Assembly: GCF_011764445.1 (NCBI RefSeq)
Contig: NZ_BLPG01000001.1
Location: 1,302,001 to 1,366,000, forward strand
Direction: 5' to 3'
DNA from: Phytohabitans rumicis
GTDB taxonomy: Bacteria; Actinomycetota; Actinomycetes; Mycobacteriales; Micromonosporaceae
DNA length: 64,000 bases
This document shows, piece after piece, positions 35,161 to 44,821 of the stretch. A program made the translations under genes and the position numbers. How positions within the stretch are numbered: position 1 is the first letter of the stretch; every line of letters begins with the position of its first letter. Under the pieces are notes generated by a model. That model did no database searches. It had not been told where the DNA came from and saw only the letters and a list, made by a program, of their open reading frames with translations.

Positions 35161-36904
35161 GGCGCCTCTCCAGATCGCACAAAGGCCCCGCGTTCGCCGG
35201 TGAGGCTGGGGAAGGAATCGAGCAGTCGCCGCGTGTACGGGTGGCGGGCGCGGTCCCGGACTTCCTCAGCCGGCGCGTGCTCGACGATCTCGCCATCCAG
35301 CATGATGGCGATGCGGTCGCTGACCTCCAGCAGTAGCGGGAGGTCGTGAGTGATGAACAGGACCGCGAAGCCGAGCTCTGTGCGCAGCCGAAGGATCTCC
35401 CGCAGGATGCCGCGCTGGACGACCACGTCCAGCGCCGTTGTCGGCTCGTCCAGGACCACGATGTCCGGATCCAGCAGCAGCGCCATCGCGATCATGACGC
35501 GTTGCCGCATACCGCCGGACAGTTCGTGCGGGTACGAGCGCAGCCGCCGAGGGTCCACCCCGACCAGCGTGAGCACCTCGGCGCAGCGGGCCCGGCGCGC
35601 CGAGCGGGACATCGCCGGGTGGTGGGTGCTCAGCACGTCTGCCAGTTGCGCCCGGATGGTGAGCACCGGGTTGAGGGCGTTCATCGCCCCCTGGAACACC
35701 ATGGACAGCTTCGACCACCGGAATGCCCGCAACTGGCCGGGGTCAGGGCGAGCACGTCGAGGTCCCCGCGCACCTTGTCGTGGAACGTCACGGAGCCCGA
35801 GGTGACCTCCGCGGGTGGTCGGTGCAGGCGGTTGACGGCGTACGCCAGGGTGGTCTTGCCGCAGCCGGATTCGCCGGCCAGGCCGAGGATCTCGCCCCGT
35901 CGCAGGGTGAGCGACACATCGCGTACGGCGTGCACCGGGCGCTCGCCCTGGTAGGTCACGGACAGGCCGGTCAGGGTGAGCACCGCGCCGGCGTCGGCGT
36001 CCGGCTCGGGTGCCGACGCGCGCGAGACCCGCCCGCGCCGGGTGAGGTGCCGTAGCTTCGGGTTGATGATCTCGTCGATGCTGAAGTTGACGAGCGCGAG
36101 ACCGCAGCCGAACAGGGCGATGATCAGTCCGGGTGGTACGAACCACCACCAGGCGCCGCGCTGGAGGGCGAAGCCGTTCTGGGCGTAGTAGAGCATCGTG
36201 CCCAGGGTCGAGGAGGACGAGGCGCCCAGCCCGAGAAACGACAGACCGGCCTCGCTGAGTATCGCGGCGATCACCGCGAAGACGAACTGGGAGGCCAGCA
36301 GCGGCATCAGGTTCGGCAGGACCTCGACGGCGACGACCCGCCACGGTCTCTCCCCGGCGACGCGGGCGGCCAGCACGTAGTCCCGGTTGCGCAGGGACAG
36401 GGTCTGCGCGCGCAGCACCCGCGCCGACGCGGCCCAACTGGTGATCGCCAGCACCACGGCGATGGTCCAGGAACCGCGCCGCTCCGGCGGTACGAACGCG
36501 GAAATCACGATCACGAGCGGGAGGCCGGGGATCACCAGCATCACGTTGGACAACAGCGAGAACGCCTCGTCCACCAGGCCACCGATGTAGGCGCCGACGA
36601 TGCCGAACAGCGCGGACAGCAAGGTGGCCATGACGCCGACCAGGACGCCGATGTAGAGCGATCCCCGGGTCGCCTGGGCGGTCTGGGCGAACACGTCCTG
36701 ACCGAGCTGGGTGGTGCCGAGCAGGTGCCCCGCGCCCGGCGCGGTCAGGCCGACGTTGTCGATCCGGTCCGGGTCGCCCAGCAGCAAGGGGCCGACGAGC
36801 CCGAACAGGGTGATCGCGATGATCAAGCCGGATCCGGCGGCGAGTTTGGGTGACCAGCGGGGCAGCAGGTTGCGCCAGCCGGCGCGCGGTCGGTTCGCCA
36901 TCAT
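35157..36904 (-). pseudogene. Fused DppC-like permease and DppD-like ATPase, apparent frameshift
   Basis: About 583 residues after repair. Residues about 1-290 form the second membrane subunit (GTTQLGQDVFAQTAQATRGSL, six helices, EAGLSFLGLGAS). After a short linker the ATPase follows: Walker A GESGCGKTT, signature LSGGMRQRVMIAMAL, Walker B VVLDEPTTALD, tail RHPYTRRLL. The frame slips near 35742 where LDVLALTP should join GQLRAFRWSKL; one extra base in ACCCCGG restores it. Permease-ATPase fusions of this transporter class occur in actinomycetes. The fused order means one subunit supplies both functions, partnered by the downstream ATPase. Confidence 0.75.
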
Positions 36905-37890
36905 CCGCTCGTGCGGGTACGCGGGTCGATGACGCCGTACAGCAGGTCCACCACCAGGTTCGCGGCCAGCACAGCGACCGTGATGACCAGGAAGATCGCC
37001 TGCATGAGCGCGTAGTCGTTGTTCTGCACGGCCTGCAGGAGCTTCGATCCGATGCCGGGGTAGGCGAAGACCTGCTCGGTGACGATCGAGCCGGCCACGA
37101 TGAAACCGAGGGAGATCGCGAACCCGGCGACCGACGGCAGCACCGCGTTACGGGCCGCGTACCACACCATGATGCGACGCTGGCGCAGGCCCTTGGCCTC
37201 GGCGGTGAGCACGAAGTCCTCGGCCATCGTGGAGACCATCATGTTTCGCGTGCCCAGCAGCCAGCCGCCGACCGAGGAGATCACGATCGTCAGGGCGGGC
37301 AGCACGCCGTGGTAGAGGGCGGAACCGATGAACTGCGCGTTCCATCCGGGCGTGAGGACGACGTCGTACCCGCCGATAAGCGGGAACCAGCCCAGTGCGG
37401 ACCCGAGGACGGCGACCAGGATGAGCGCCAGCCAGAAGTAGGGCACCGCGGACAGCACGGTGGTGGCGGGCACGAGCGCGTCCAGCCACGTCCCGCGCCG
37501 CCACCCCACGAACACGCCCAGCACGACGCCGACCAGGACGGCCAGCACGGTCGCGATACCGACCAGCGCGACCGTCCACGGCAGCGAGGTGGCGATGACC
37601 GTCGAGACCGGTGTCGGGAAGTCGCTCACCGAGATGCCGAAGTCACCGCGCACCATGTTGCCCAGGTAGGAGACGTACTGCCTGATCAAGGGCTCGTCCG
37701 AGTCGGTGCCGAGCAGTAACTCGTAGGCCCTGCGAGCGGCCGGGTCCACGCTGCCACCGCGCTGTTGCAGCTTCGCCATGAGGATGTCCACCGGGTCGCC
37801 GGGCATCATCCGTGGGATGAAAAAGTTCAGCGTCACCGCCGCCCAGAGGGCGACCAGGTAGAACGCCAACTTGCGCAGGTAGTACCGCAT
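36901..37890 (-). CDS. Opp/Dpp-type ABC transporter permease (DppB-like)
   Basis: Protein of 329 residues with six membrane segments. It begins MRYYLRKLAFYLVALWAAV, carries FIPRMMPGDPVDIL, the conserved coupling loop EAKGLRQRRIMVWYAARNAVLP and a final hydrophobic helix before GVIDPRTR, all family features. First membrane subunit of the importer; it overlaps the fused gene by 4 bp and follows the binding protein by 9 bp. Confidence 0.92.
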   Translation of the reverse strand: MRYYLRKLAFYLVALWAAVTLNFFIPRMMPGDPVDILMAKLQQRGGSVDPAARRAYELLLGTDSDEPLIRQYVSYLGNMVRGDFGISVSDFPTPVSTVIATSLPWTVALVGIATVLAVLVGVVLGVFVGWRRGTWLDALVPATTVLSAVPYFWLALILVAVLGSALGWFPLIGGYDVVLTPGWNAQFIGSALYHGVLPALTIVISSVGGWLLGTRNMMVSTMAEDFVLTAEAKGLRQRRIMVWYAARNAVLPSVAGFAISLGFIVAGSIVTEQVFAYPGIGSKLLQAVQNNDYALMQAIFLVITVAVLAANLVVDLLYGVIDPRTRTSG

Positions 37891-37899
37891 TGGTGCGGC

Positions 37900-39579
37900 T
37901 CACTTTCCGGCGGGCTTGAGCCGCAGGTAGACCTCCGCCTGGTCGGGATGTGCCCAGACCGCCGGGAAGGCGTAGAGGTCGTCTTCGGTCGGCCAGCCGG
38001 TGAACTTCGCCGAGTGGTACACGCTGATCGTGCCTTGGGTGACGACCGGGATGTACGGCATGGCCTGCTCGATGCGGGATTGGATCGTCTCCAGGTGCGG
38101 CTGCCGCGCGGCCGTATCGTTGGGGTTGACGTGCTTGAGGGCGTCCAGCGCCCGATCGACCTGCGGGTCGGAGAAGCGGCTGATGTTCGCGCCCGGCTTG
38201 GCCCCGACCTTCGCGGTCTGTGCGGTGCTGAAGAAGTAGCTGTAGAGGTAGTAGGGGTCGGGTGCGGGGCCCTGGTAGAGCGAGTCGATGATCAGCTGGT
38301 ACTCGCCGCGGTCCTTGGCGTCGACGAATTCGTTCCACGACAGCTGCTGTGGAGCCAGCTTGATGCCCACCTGCTTCAGCTGCTGGGTCATCGTGTTGAC
38401 CGCGGTGATGTAGTCGGTCCATCCGGCGACCGTCTTCACCGTCAGCGACAACGGCTTGCCGCCCTTGGTGTAGATGCCGTCGGAGCCCTTGACGTAGCCG
38501 GCGCCGTCCAGGAGCTGCTGAGCCTTGGCCAGGTCCGGCTGCATCGGCGCGACGCGGTTCTGCAGCCTGCCGGAGATGAGCTGCTGGTCCCGTTCCGGCA
38601 GCATGAAGCTCGGCGAAACCTCGCTGGCGGTGTTCTCGAAGGCGAGCGCGTTCAGCTGGGTCCGGTCGAGGGCGTAGTAGATCGCCTGGCGGACTGCCGG
38701 ATCGGTCTGCGGCCCGGAGCAGCCCAGCGCGGCGTTGCTGCACGTGTCCAGCACGATCTGGTTGACCGGTGTGACGACCGACCGGTAGCCGGGGTAGTTC
38801 TTCTCGACGTCCTTCACGTCCGGCACCGGGCCCGTCTGCCAGTCGATCTGGCCGGACTTGAGCGCGGTGGCTCCGGCCTGGTTGCCCGACAGCGCCAGGT
38901 ACCGGATCTTCTTGACGGCGGGCTCGCCGCCCCAGTAGCTCGGGTTGGCCTTGAGTGTGTACGCCTGCGGCTTGAACTCCTCGAGCAGGTAAGGGCCGGT
39001 GCCCACCGGATCCTTCAGGACGGCGACCGCCGGATCGGCGAGGTCCGCCCACTTGTGCTTGGGCACGATGTACGTCTTGCCCAGCACAGTCGGGCCGTCC
39101 ACGAAGGACGGTTGGTCGAACGCGATGCTCACGTGCGTGTCGTCGGTGGCCGTGGCGCGGCCACTGTAGTTGCCGCTGTTCATCCCCTTGTTTTTTGTGA
39201 TCATGTCAAGGGTGAACACGACGTCCTCGGCGGTGAACTTCTCGCCGTCGGACCAGCTCACGCCGTCCCGCAGCGTGATCGAGAGCTGCGTGCCGTCGGC
39301 GTTCCAGGAGAATTGCTGGCCCAGGCGCGGCGCCGGCTCGTCGTCGCGGACGATGTTGTAGAAGAACAGCGTCTGGAAGATGGTGCCCGTGCCGCCGATG
39401 TTCGTCGGCGCGAACGGGTTGAAGTTGATCTGGTAGTCGGTCGACTGGCCGGTGTACGCGACCAGGGTGGGGCTCTGGTCGGACGACGTGCCGGATGACC
39501 CGCACCCGGCGGCGACCACCGCCACGACGGCAAGCCCGGCTACGACGCGGGCATTTGTGCGTTCTGCCTTAAACGCCAT
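37900..39579 (-). CDS. Family 5 extracellular solute-binding lipoprotein
   Basis: Protein of 559 residues; GGGAGGA precedes the ATG. Lipoprotein signal with lipobox VVAAGC near residue 25. SBP family 5 phrases include LRDGVSWSDGEKFTAEDVVFTLD, VGTGPYLLEEF, DPAVRQAIYYALDR and a C-terminal MPYIPVV. Family 5 proteins bind peptides, nickel or oligosaccharides; in mannan-degrading loci they bind manno-oligosaccharides. First gene of the ABC operon and divergent from the beta-mannosidase, so oligosaccharide import is the favoured role. Confidence 0.9.
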   Translation of the reverse strand: MAFKAERTNARVVAGLAVVAVVAAGCGSSGTSSDQSPTLVAYTGQSTDYQINFNPFAPTNIGGTGTIFQTLFFYNIVRDDEPAPRLGQQFSWNADGTQLSITLRDGVSWSDGEKFTAEDVVFTLDMITKNKGMNSGNYSGRATATDDTHVSIAFDQPSFVDGPTVLGKTYIVPKHKWADLADPAVAVLKDPVGTGPYLLEEFKPQAYTLKANPSYWGGEPAVKKIRYLALSGNQAGATALKSGQIDWQTGPVPDVKDVEKNYPGYRSVVTPVNQIVLDTCSNAALGCSGPQTDPAVRQAIYYALDRTQLNALAFENTASEVSPSFMLPERDQQLISGRLQNRVAPMQPDLAKAQQLLDGAGYVKGSDGIYTKGGKPLSLTVKTVAGWTDYITAVNTMTQQLKQVGIKLAPQQLSWNEFVDAKDRGEYQLIIDSLYQGPAPDPYYLYSYFFSTAQTAKVGAKPGANISRFSDPQVDRALDALKHVNPNDTAARQPHLETIQSRIEQAMPYIPVVTQGTISVYHSAKFTGWPTEDDLYAFPAVWAHPDQAEVYLRLKPAGK

Positions 39580-39752
39580 CGCGAATCCTCCCTCGATACT
39601 GCTCAACTCGGGTGTGCTGCGACATGGGACCGCGTCGATCCCGCACATTATTAAGTTGACATACAAAGTCCGTCAACACTCCTGCCCACACCGGGAAGAT
39701 GTGCCCGCTCGGACGCCGCCGCACGGGAGAGCCGCAGCTTGGCAGGTTGCTT

Positions 39753-39797
39753 GACTTACTTAGGCGACATGCGTAAAGATCTGGCCCAACTTATAAT
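39753..39797 (+). promoter_or_regulatory. Beta-mannosidase promoter with TATAAT box and ROK-like site
   Basis: TATAAT at 39792-39797 lies 12 bp before the start codon. Upstream, TTACTTAGG ... GCGTAAAG resembles the sites near 32960, suggesting shared control by the ROK regulator. No convincing -35 box at standard spacing. Confidence 0.4.
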
Positions 39798-39809
39798 CGG
39801 GGAGGGTCG

Positions 39810-42248
39810 ATGTTTCGGACGACCTTGCATGGTTGGTACCTGCGAGCCGCCGGTGGCCAGGTGCCGGACTTCCTGGTGGACCGCCGGCTGCCCGCCCAGG
39901 TGCCGGGCAGCACCCACCTCGACCTGATGGCCGCGGGCGTCATCGCGGATCCCTACCTGGACCGCAACGAGGAAGAACTGGCGTGGGCCCACCGTGTCGA
40001 CTGGCACTACTCGACGGTGTTCCACGCGGCGGCGCCTCGACCCGGCGAGCGCGTCGAGTTGGCCTTCGACGGCATCGACACCGTCGCCACCGTCGTGCTG
40101 AACGGCAAGGTGCTCGGCGATACCGCCAACATGCACCGCGGGTACCGGTTCGACGCGGGCGAGTCGCTGCGAGACGGCGTCAACGAGCTGGTGGTGATGC
40201 TGAGGTCCGCGCTCACCTACGCGGAACAGATGGAGGCTCGGCTCGGCTGGCGCCAACGTGCCTACCCGCATCCGTACAACGCCATCCGCAAGATGGCCTG
40301 CTCGTTCGGTTGGGATTGGGGCCCAGACCTGCAGACCGCGGGCATCTGGAAACCGGTCCGGCTGGAGCGCTGGGACACTGCCCGCCTGGTCCAGGTGCGT
40401 CCCCTGGTCACCGTCGACGCCGATGGCACCGGCAGGGTCGAGGTCCACCTGGAGCTGGACCGGGCCCAGGAGCGTGCGTACACCGTGGTGGCCTCGGTGG
40501 ACGATCACGAGGAGCACGTGTTGGTGTCCGGTGACACCGCGACGGTGACCATCCTCGTGCCGAACGCGCGACTGTGGTGGCCGGTCGGGTATGGCGACCA
40601 GCCACTGTACGACCTGACTGTCACGCTGCTGGACGGCGGCGAACCGGTGGATGCCGCGCGGCGCCGCATCGGCTTTCGCACGGTGACCGTGGACACCGGC
40701 CCGGACGAGTTCGGCACGGCGTTCACCTTCGTCGTCAACGGCAAGCGCATCTTCGCCAAAGGCGCCAACTGGATTCCGGACGACCACTTCCTCACCCGGA
40801 TCACCCGCGAGCGGATCGCCCGGCGCGTCGACCAGGCCGTCGGGGCGAACATGAACATGCTGCGGGTCTGGGGCGGCGGCATCTACGAGACCGACGACTT
40901 CTACGACATCTGCGACGAGCGCGGCGTGCTGGTGTGGCAGGACTTCCCGTTCGCGTGCGCCTTCTACGCCGAGGAGGAGCCGCTGCGCGGCGAGGTCGAA
41001 GCCGAGGCCCGCCAGAACGTCGTCCGGCTCGTGGCCCACCCTTCGCTCGTGCTGTGGAACGGCAACAACGAGAACCTGCCGGCGCACGCGGACTGGGGTT
41101 GGCAGGACGGGTTGCGGGGGCGCACCTGGGGGCTCGGCTACTACACCGAGCTGCTGCCCAGGATCGTCGCGGAGCTGGACCCCACCCGTCCGTACGCGCC
41201 GGGCAGCCCGTACAGCCCGGGCCAGCTGCCGCCGAACGACGCCGACCACGGCACCCGCCACGAGTGGGACGTCTGGAATGCCGTCGACTACAGCCACTAC
41301 CGCGACGTCGTGCCGCGGTTCTGCGCCGAGTTCGGCTTCCAGGGGCCGCCCACCTGGGCCACCCTCACCCGGTGGATCCATGACGAACCGATGACGCCAA
41401 CGTCGCCGGCCTTCCTCGCGCATCAGAAGGCCGAGGACGGCAACGGTAAGCTGCACCGCGGACTCGCCGCCCACCTGCCCGTTCCGGCCGATTTCGAGGA
41501 TTGGCACTGGGCGACGCAACTCAATCAGGCCCGCGCGGTAGCGGTCGGCATCGAGCACTTCCGCTCGTGGTGGCCGCGGACCGCCGGCGCCCTCATGTGG
41601 CAGCTCAACGACTGTTGGCCGGTCACCTCCTGGGCGGCGGTGGACAGCGATGAGCGGCTCAAACCCCTCTACTACGCGGTGAAGCACGCCTTCGCTCCAC
41701 GGCTGCTGTCGGTGCAGCCCAGGCACGGAATCCCCATGCTCATCGCGGTGAACGACGACGACGAGCCCTGGACACCGGAGGTACTCGTCACGAGGCAGAC
41801 CTTCGCCGGCGATGTGCTGGCCACCGCCGAAATCCGTCTCACCGTGCACCCCCGGGCCACCGTCCAGGTCTACCTGCCAGACGATCTACTCAAACCCGCC
41901 GACGTGGCCGGCGAGGTGTTGGTCGCGGCCACCGCCGGCGCCCGGACGCACCATCTGTTCGCCGAGGACCGCGACCTCGCCTACGACCCGATGCCGCTCA
42001 CCGCGGACATCGCGGCCGTGGCCGGCGGCTACCGCATCGACGTACGGGCCACGTCTTTCGCGCGCGACATAGCGGTCCTAGCCGACAAGGTCGCGCCCGA
42101 CGCGGTCGTGGACGACATGCTCGTCTCGCTGCCGGCGGGGCATTCCCACAGGTTCCTGGTCCGCACCGATGCCACGCTGACGCAACCGTCCGCATTGCTC
42201 GATCCGCGGGTGCTGCGCTGCGCCAACACGCTGGCATCCCGCACGTGA
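39810..42248 (+). CDS. GH2 beta-mannosidase
   Basis: Protein of 812 residues, the usual size, with GGAGG before the ATG. The N-terminal sugar-binding domain (LDLMAAGVIADPYLDRNE, FDGIDTVATVVLNG) and Ig-like domain precede the TIM barrel. Barrel hallmarks are ANWIPDDHFL, MLRVWGGGIYE, the acid/base glutamate in WNGNNEN (about 421) and the nucleophile in FCAEFGFQ (about 506). It removes mannose from the non-reducing ends of manno-oligosaccharides. No signal peptide, so it acts in the cytoplasm after ABC import. Confidence 0.92.
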   Translation: MFRTTLHGWYLRAAGGQVPDFLVDRRLPAQVPGSTHLDLMAAGVIADPYLDRNEEELAWAHRVDWHYSTVFHAAAPRPGERVELAFDGIDTVATVVLNGKVLGDTANMHRGYRFDAGESLRDGVNELVVMLRSALTYAEQMEARLGWRQRAYPHPYNAIRKMACSFGWDWGPDLQTAGIWKPVRLERWDTARLVQVRPLVTVDADGTGRVEVHLELDRAQERAYTVVASVDDHEEHVLVSGDTATVTILVPNARLWWPVGYGDQPLYDLTVTLLDGGEPVDAARRRIGFRTVTVDTGPDEFGTAFTFVVNGKRIFAKGANWIPDDHFLTRITRERIARRVDQAVGANMNMLRVWGGGIYETDDFYDICDERGVLVWQDFPFACAFYAEEEPLRGEVEAEARQNVVRLVAHPSLVLWNGNNENLPAHADWGWQDGLRGRTWGLGYYTELLPRIVAELDPTRPYAPGSPYSPGQLPPNDADHGTRHEWDVWNAVDYSHYRDVVPRFCAEFGFQGPPTWATLTRWIHDEPMTPTSPAFLAHQKAEDGNGKLHRGLAAHLPVPADFEDWHWATQLNQARAVAVGIEHFRSWWPRTAGALMWQLNDCWPVTSWAAVDSDERLKPLYYAVKHAFAPRLLSVQPRHGIPMLIAVNDDDEPWTPEVLVTRQTFAGDVLATAEIRLTVHPRATVQVYLPDDLLKPADVAGEVLVAATAGARTHHLFAEDRDLAYDPMPLTADIAAVAGGYRIDVRATSFARDIAVLADKVAPDAVVDDMLVSLPAGHSHRFLVRTDATLTQPSALLDPRVLRCANTLASRT

Positions 42249-42282
42249 CGCGGCATCCGCGCAGGCGCCGCCTTCCATCTAT

Positions 42283-42405
42283 CTACAGTGGACGAACTGC
42301 TCGTACCGCCCAGGGGCCGCGGCCGTCGTGCGCGACGAGGCCGAACTTCGTGGCCAGCACGACCTGGTCGCAGCGGCCCTTCAGCGCCCGGCCGACGGGC
42401 GACGC
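42283..42405 (-). pseudogene. Aldo/keto reductase fragment
   Basis: Forty residues (VGRALKGRCDQVVLATKFGLV and a short tail ending at TAG) match the GRAL-x(4)-RDxVVLATKFG segment of NADP-dependent aldo/keto reductases. Nothing before or after belongs to such a gene. A relic next to the intact reductase at 42448. Confidence 0.5.
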
Positions 42406-42447
42406 CCGCTGTCCCGCGGCATTGCCGGGACAGCGGAGTAGGACGGA

Positions 42448-43335
42448 TCAGGCTTCGGGGATCGGCCGGCCGAAGGTCTCGAGCGTGATGTCGGCGGGCT
42501 CCGGGCCGCCGCGTCGACCGGTATCCAGTCCGTCGATCGCGGCGAGCTGCTCGCTGGTGAGCTCGAAGTCGAACACGTCGAGGTTCTCCGCGATGCGCTC
42601 CGGGCGCGTCGATTTCGGGATCGCCGAGCGGCCCTGTTGCAGGTGCCAGCGCAGCATTACCTGCGCGGGGGTCTTGGCGTGCGCCTTGGCGATCTCGCCG
42701 ATCACCGGGTCCTGCAGGGTGCTGCCGTGGCTGCCGTCGCGGTAGAAGGTGATGCCGCCGATGGGTGACCACGCCTGGGTGAGAATGCCGTGCTCGGCGC
42801 CGAATGCCTGTACCTCGCGCTGGGCGAAGTAGGGGTGCACCTCGATCTGGTTCACCGCGGGCACGACCGTCGCCTTGTCGAGCAGGGCGGTGAGGTGGTC
42901 GATCATGAAGTTGCTGACCCCGATGGCGCGGACCTTGCCGTCGGTCAACAGCGTCTCCAGGGCGCGGTAGGCCTCCAGGGTTTTGCCGAACTCAGACGGC
43001 AGAGCCTGGTGCAGGATGAGCAGGTCGATCTGGTCGACGCCGAGCTTGCGGACGCTCTTGTCGAAGCCGTGCAGAGTCTGCTCGTAGCCGTAGTCGCTAA
43101 TCCAGATCTTGGTTTCCAGGAAGACGTCGGCACGGTCGACGCCCGACTTGGCCACGGCCTCGCCGACCTGCCGTTCGTTGCCGTAGGCGGCCGCGGTGTC
43201 GATGTGCCGGTAGCCGGCCGCGAGGGCGGCCTCGGCGGCGGAGCGGGTCTCGTCCGGCGGGGTCTGGAAGACACCGAACCCGAGGGTGGGCATTTCGACG
43301 CCGTTGTTCAACGTCAGGTGTGTGGTGGTGGGCAT
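42448..43335 (-). CDS. Aldo/keto reductase (2,5-diketo-D-gluconate reductase-like)
   Basis: Protein of 295 residues. The catalytic tetrad is visible: D in RHIDTAAAYGNE, Y in the same motif, K in ETKIW and H in LLILHQA. Substrate loops and the NADP motif IPKSTRPERI are normal. It reduces aldehydes or ketones with NADPH. It follows the DUF2255 gene on the same strand, and a copy of the 34-bp element lies upstream of that gene. Confidence 0.92.
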   Translation of the reverse strand: MPTTTHLTLNNGVEMPTLGFGVFQTPPDETRSAAEAALAAGYRHIDTAAAYGNERQVGEAVAKSGVDRADVFLETKIWISDYGYEQTLHGFDKSVRKLGVDQIDLLILHQALPSEFGKTLEAYRALETLLTDGKVRAIGVSNFMIDHLTALLDKATVVPAVNQIEVHPYFAQREVQAFGAEHGILTQAWSPIGGITFYRDGSHGSTLQDPVIGEIAKAHAKTPAQVMLRWHLQQGRSAIPKSTRPERIAENLDVFDFELTSEQLAAIDGLDTGRRGGPEPADITLETFGRPIPEA

Positions 43336-43349
43336 GGCGGCGTTTCCTC

Positions 43350-43771
43350 TCAGTTTCGGGGCAGCAGGCGGATGGTGACCGTGCTGGCCTTCTCCCCACC
43401 ACGGAGCCCACGATGGTGGGCCCGTACCGGTCGTACTTGGCGTGGTAGGCAGCGTCGATGTCGGCGTGGACGTCCGGGGCGGCCTCGGAGAAGATCACGT
43501 CGCGCTCCAGGCCGCCGGCCCGGATGCGGCCCGCGCCGCTGCGCCGTGCGTGGACGAACCAGGGATTGGCAGGGCCGCGGGCCGAGCGGACGTAGAGCTC
43601 GTCGCCGGCGCGCACGACCCACATCGTCACGTAGGGGCGCAGCGTGCCGTGTTCTCGCAGCGACGCGAGTTCCAGCTCCTCCGCGCGACCGATCTGCATC
43701 AGCTCGCCGCTCGTCCAGGACGTCGTCGTCGATTCGTGTGCCACAGCGTCTCCCTCTTCGCTTTCCGCCAT
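43350..43771 (-). pseudogene. DUF2255 family protein, apparent frameshift at its end
   Basis: About 140 residues. Typical text: [70 protein letters not shown]. The last 15 residues (GEKASTVTIRLLPRN) are in another frame; one extra base in a GGGG run near 43395 joins them. DUF2255 proteins are small, often next to reductases; function is not established. Leads an operon with the aldo/keto reductase, 71 bp after the 34-bp element. Confidence 0.75.
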
Positions 43772-43842
43772 GCCCCCGATCGAGCCCGATCATGTCCGCG
43801 GCGGCCGGCCCACACCAGCAAAACATCGCTGTCCCGATTTCA

Positions 43843-43876
43843 GAGAGTTTCTGTTGAAAGGGGTAACAGCAGGACC
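43843..43876 (-). promoter_or_regulatory. 34-bp control element, copy before the DUF2255/AKR operon
   Basis: On the minus strand it reads GGTCCTG ... TACCC ... CAACAGAAACTCTC. It matches the copy at 45746 at 24 of 34 positions. It ends 71 bp before the DUF2255 start. Confidence 0.6.
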
Positions 43877-43922
43877 CCCTCGCCGCAACAACACGGTGCT
43901 GCACCCGCTGCCTCCTCACGGC

Positions 43923-44633
43923 TCAGCGGGCGAGCAGCCCGATCCGGCGCAGCCACGCCTCGACGGTCGGCTGGGCGTCGGCGACCTCCTCGCCGCGCAC
44001 GGCGAGACCCTCCCCGAGCGTCGCGCCAGAACATGACGCGGCATAGTCACGCTCGGTGGTTCCCAGACCGCTCATCGCGTACGTGGTGAGCGGGTGGACC
44101 GTCTTGCCCGCGAAGTCCAAGCCCTCGACGAACGTAGTCATGATCATGGGTGCTCGGACGTTCCAGATCGGGCTGCCCAGCACCACCGTGTCGTAGCGTT
44201 CGACCGATGTCAGCGGGTTCGTGATGGCCGGCCGGGCGTTCGCTTCCTGCTCGCGCACATTGCGCTCGACCGTCGGGTCGTAGTCGTCCGGGTACGGGTC
44301 GGCGGCCTCGATGCGGTGCACGTCGCAGCCGATGAGCCGGCTAATCATTCCCGCTACCACCTCGGTGTTACCGACGCTTAGTCGCTTGCGACCTCCGTTG
44401 AAGTAGTTCTCCCCGGCACGGGAGAAGTAGGCCAGCAGCACGGTGCCTCCCGCGGAGGAAGAGGGAACCGGGGCGGTGCGGGACTCGCTGTCAGCCGGCG
44501 GCGAAGCCGTAGGGGAAACCGCCGGGGAATCGGTGCAGGCGCCCAGTACTGTGCCCGCCGCCGTCCCGGCGGCACCGAGCAGCGCGCTGCGCAGGAACGC
44601 GCGGCGCGGATGGTGCTTGCTCATCACATCCAT
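43923..44633 (-). CDS. Exported flavodoxin-like lipoprotein
   Basis: Protein of 236 residues; GGAG lies five bases before ATG 44633. The N-terminus KHHPRRAFLRSALLG with VLGAC is a twin-arginine signal ending in a lipobox, so the protein is folded, exported and lipid-anchored. A Ser/Pro/Thr linker leads to a flavodoxin fold (VLLAYFSRAGENYF, VVLGSPIWNVRAPM, TTYAMSGLG), which would bind FMN. Flavodoxins outside the membrane are unusual electron carriers; a quinone- or disulfide-reducing role is possible. Confidence 0.82.
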   Translation of the reverse strand: MDVMSKHHPRRAFLRSALLGAAGTAAGTVLGACTDSPAVSPTASPPADSESRTAPVPSSSAGGTVLLAYFSRAGENYFNGGRKRLSVGNTEVVAGMISRLIGCDVHRIEAADPYPDDYDPTVERNVREQEANARPAITNPLTSVERYDTVVLGSPIWNVRAPMIMTTFVEGLDFAGKTVHPLTTYAMSGLGTTERDYAASCSGATLGEGLAVRGEEVADAQPTVEAWLRRIGLLAR

Positions 44634-44821
44634 CAGTTCTCCAGATCTGCCGTCACCTGCACATGCGCGACGCATCGTCAAGGTCACGCGGGTTTGTCCC
44701 GCGTCGGTAACCAGCCGATGAGCAGACGCAGCCGGGTCAGCGGGGCGACGTTTCCACGCCCGTCCGGGCGAGAATCGGAGCCGGCAGCTGCATTGGTCTC
44801 TCCCGTGTTTGCGATGCGTTG

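Noticed and set aside
39756-41849. Long minus-strand frame of 697 residues opposite the beta-mannosidase
   Set aside because: Shadow; the plus strand carries both GH2 catalytic glutamates and family text.
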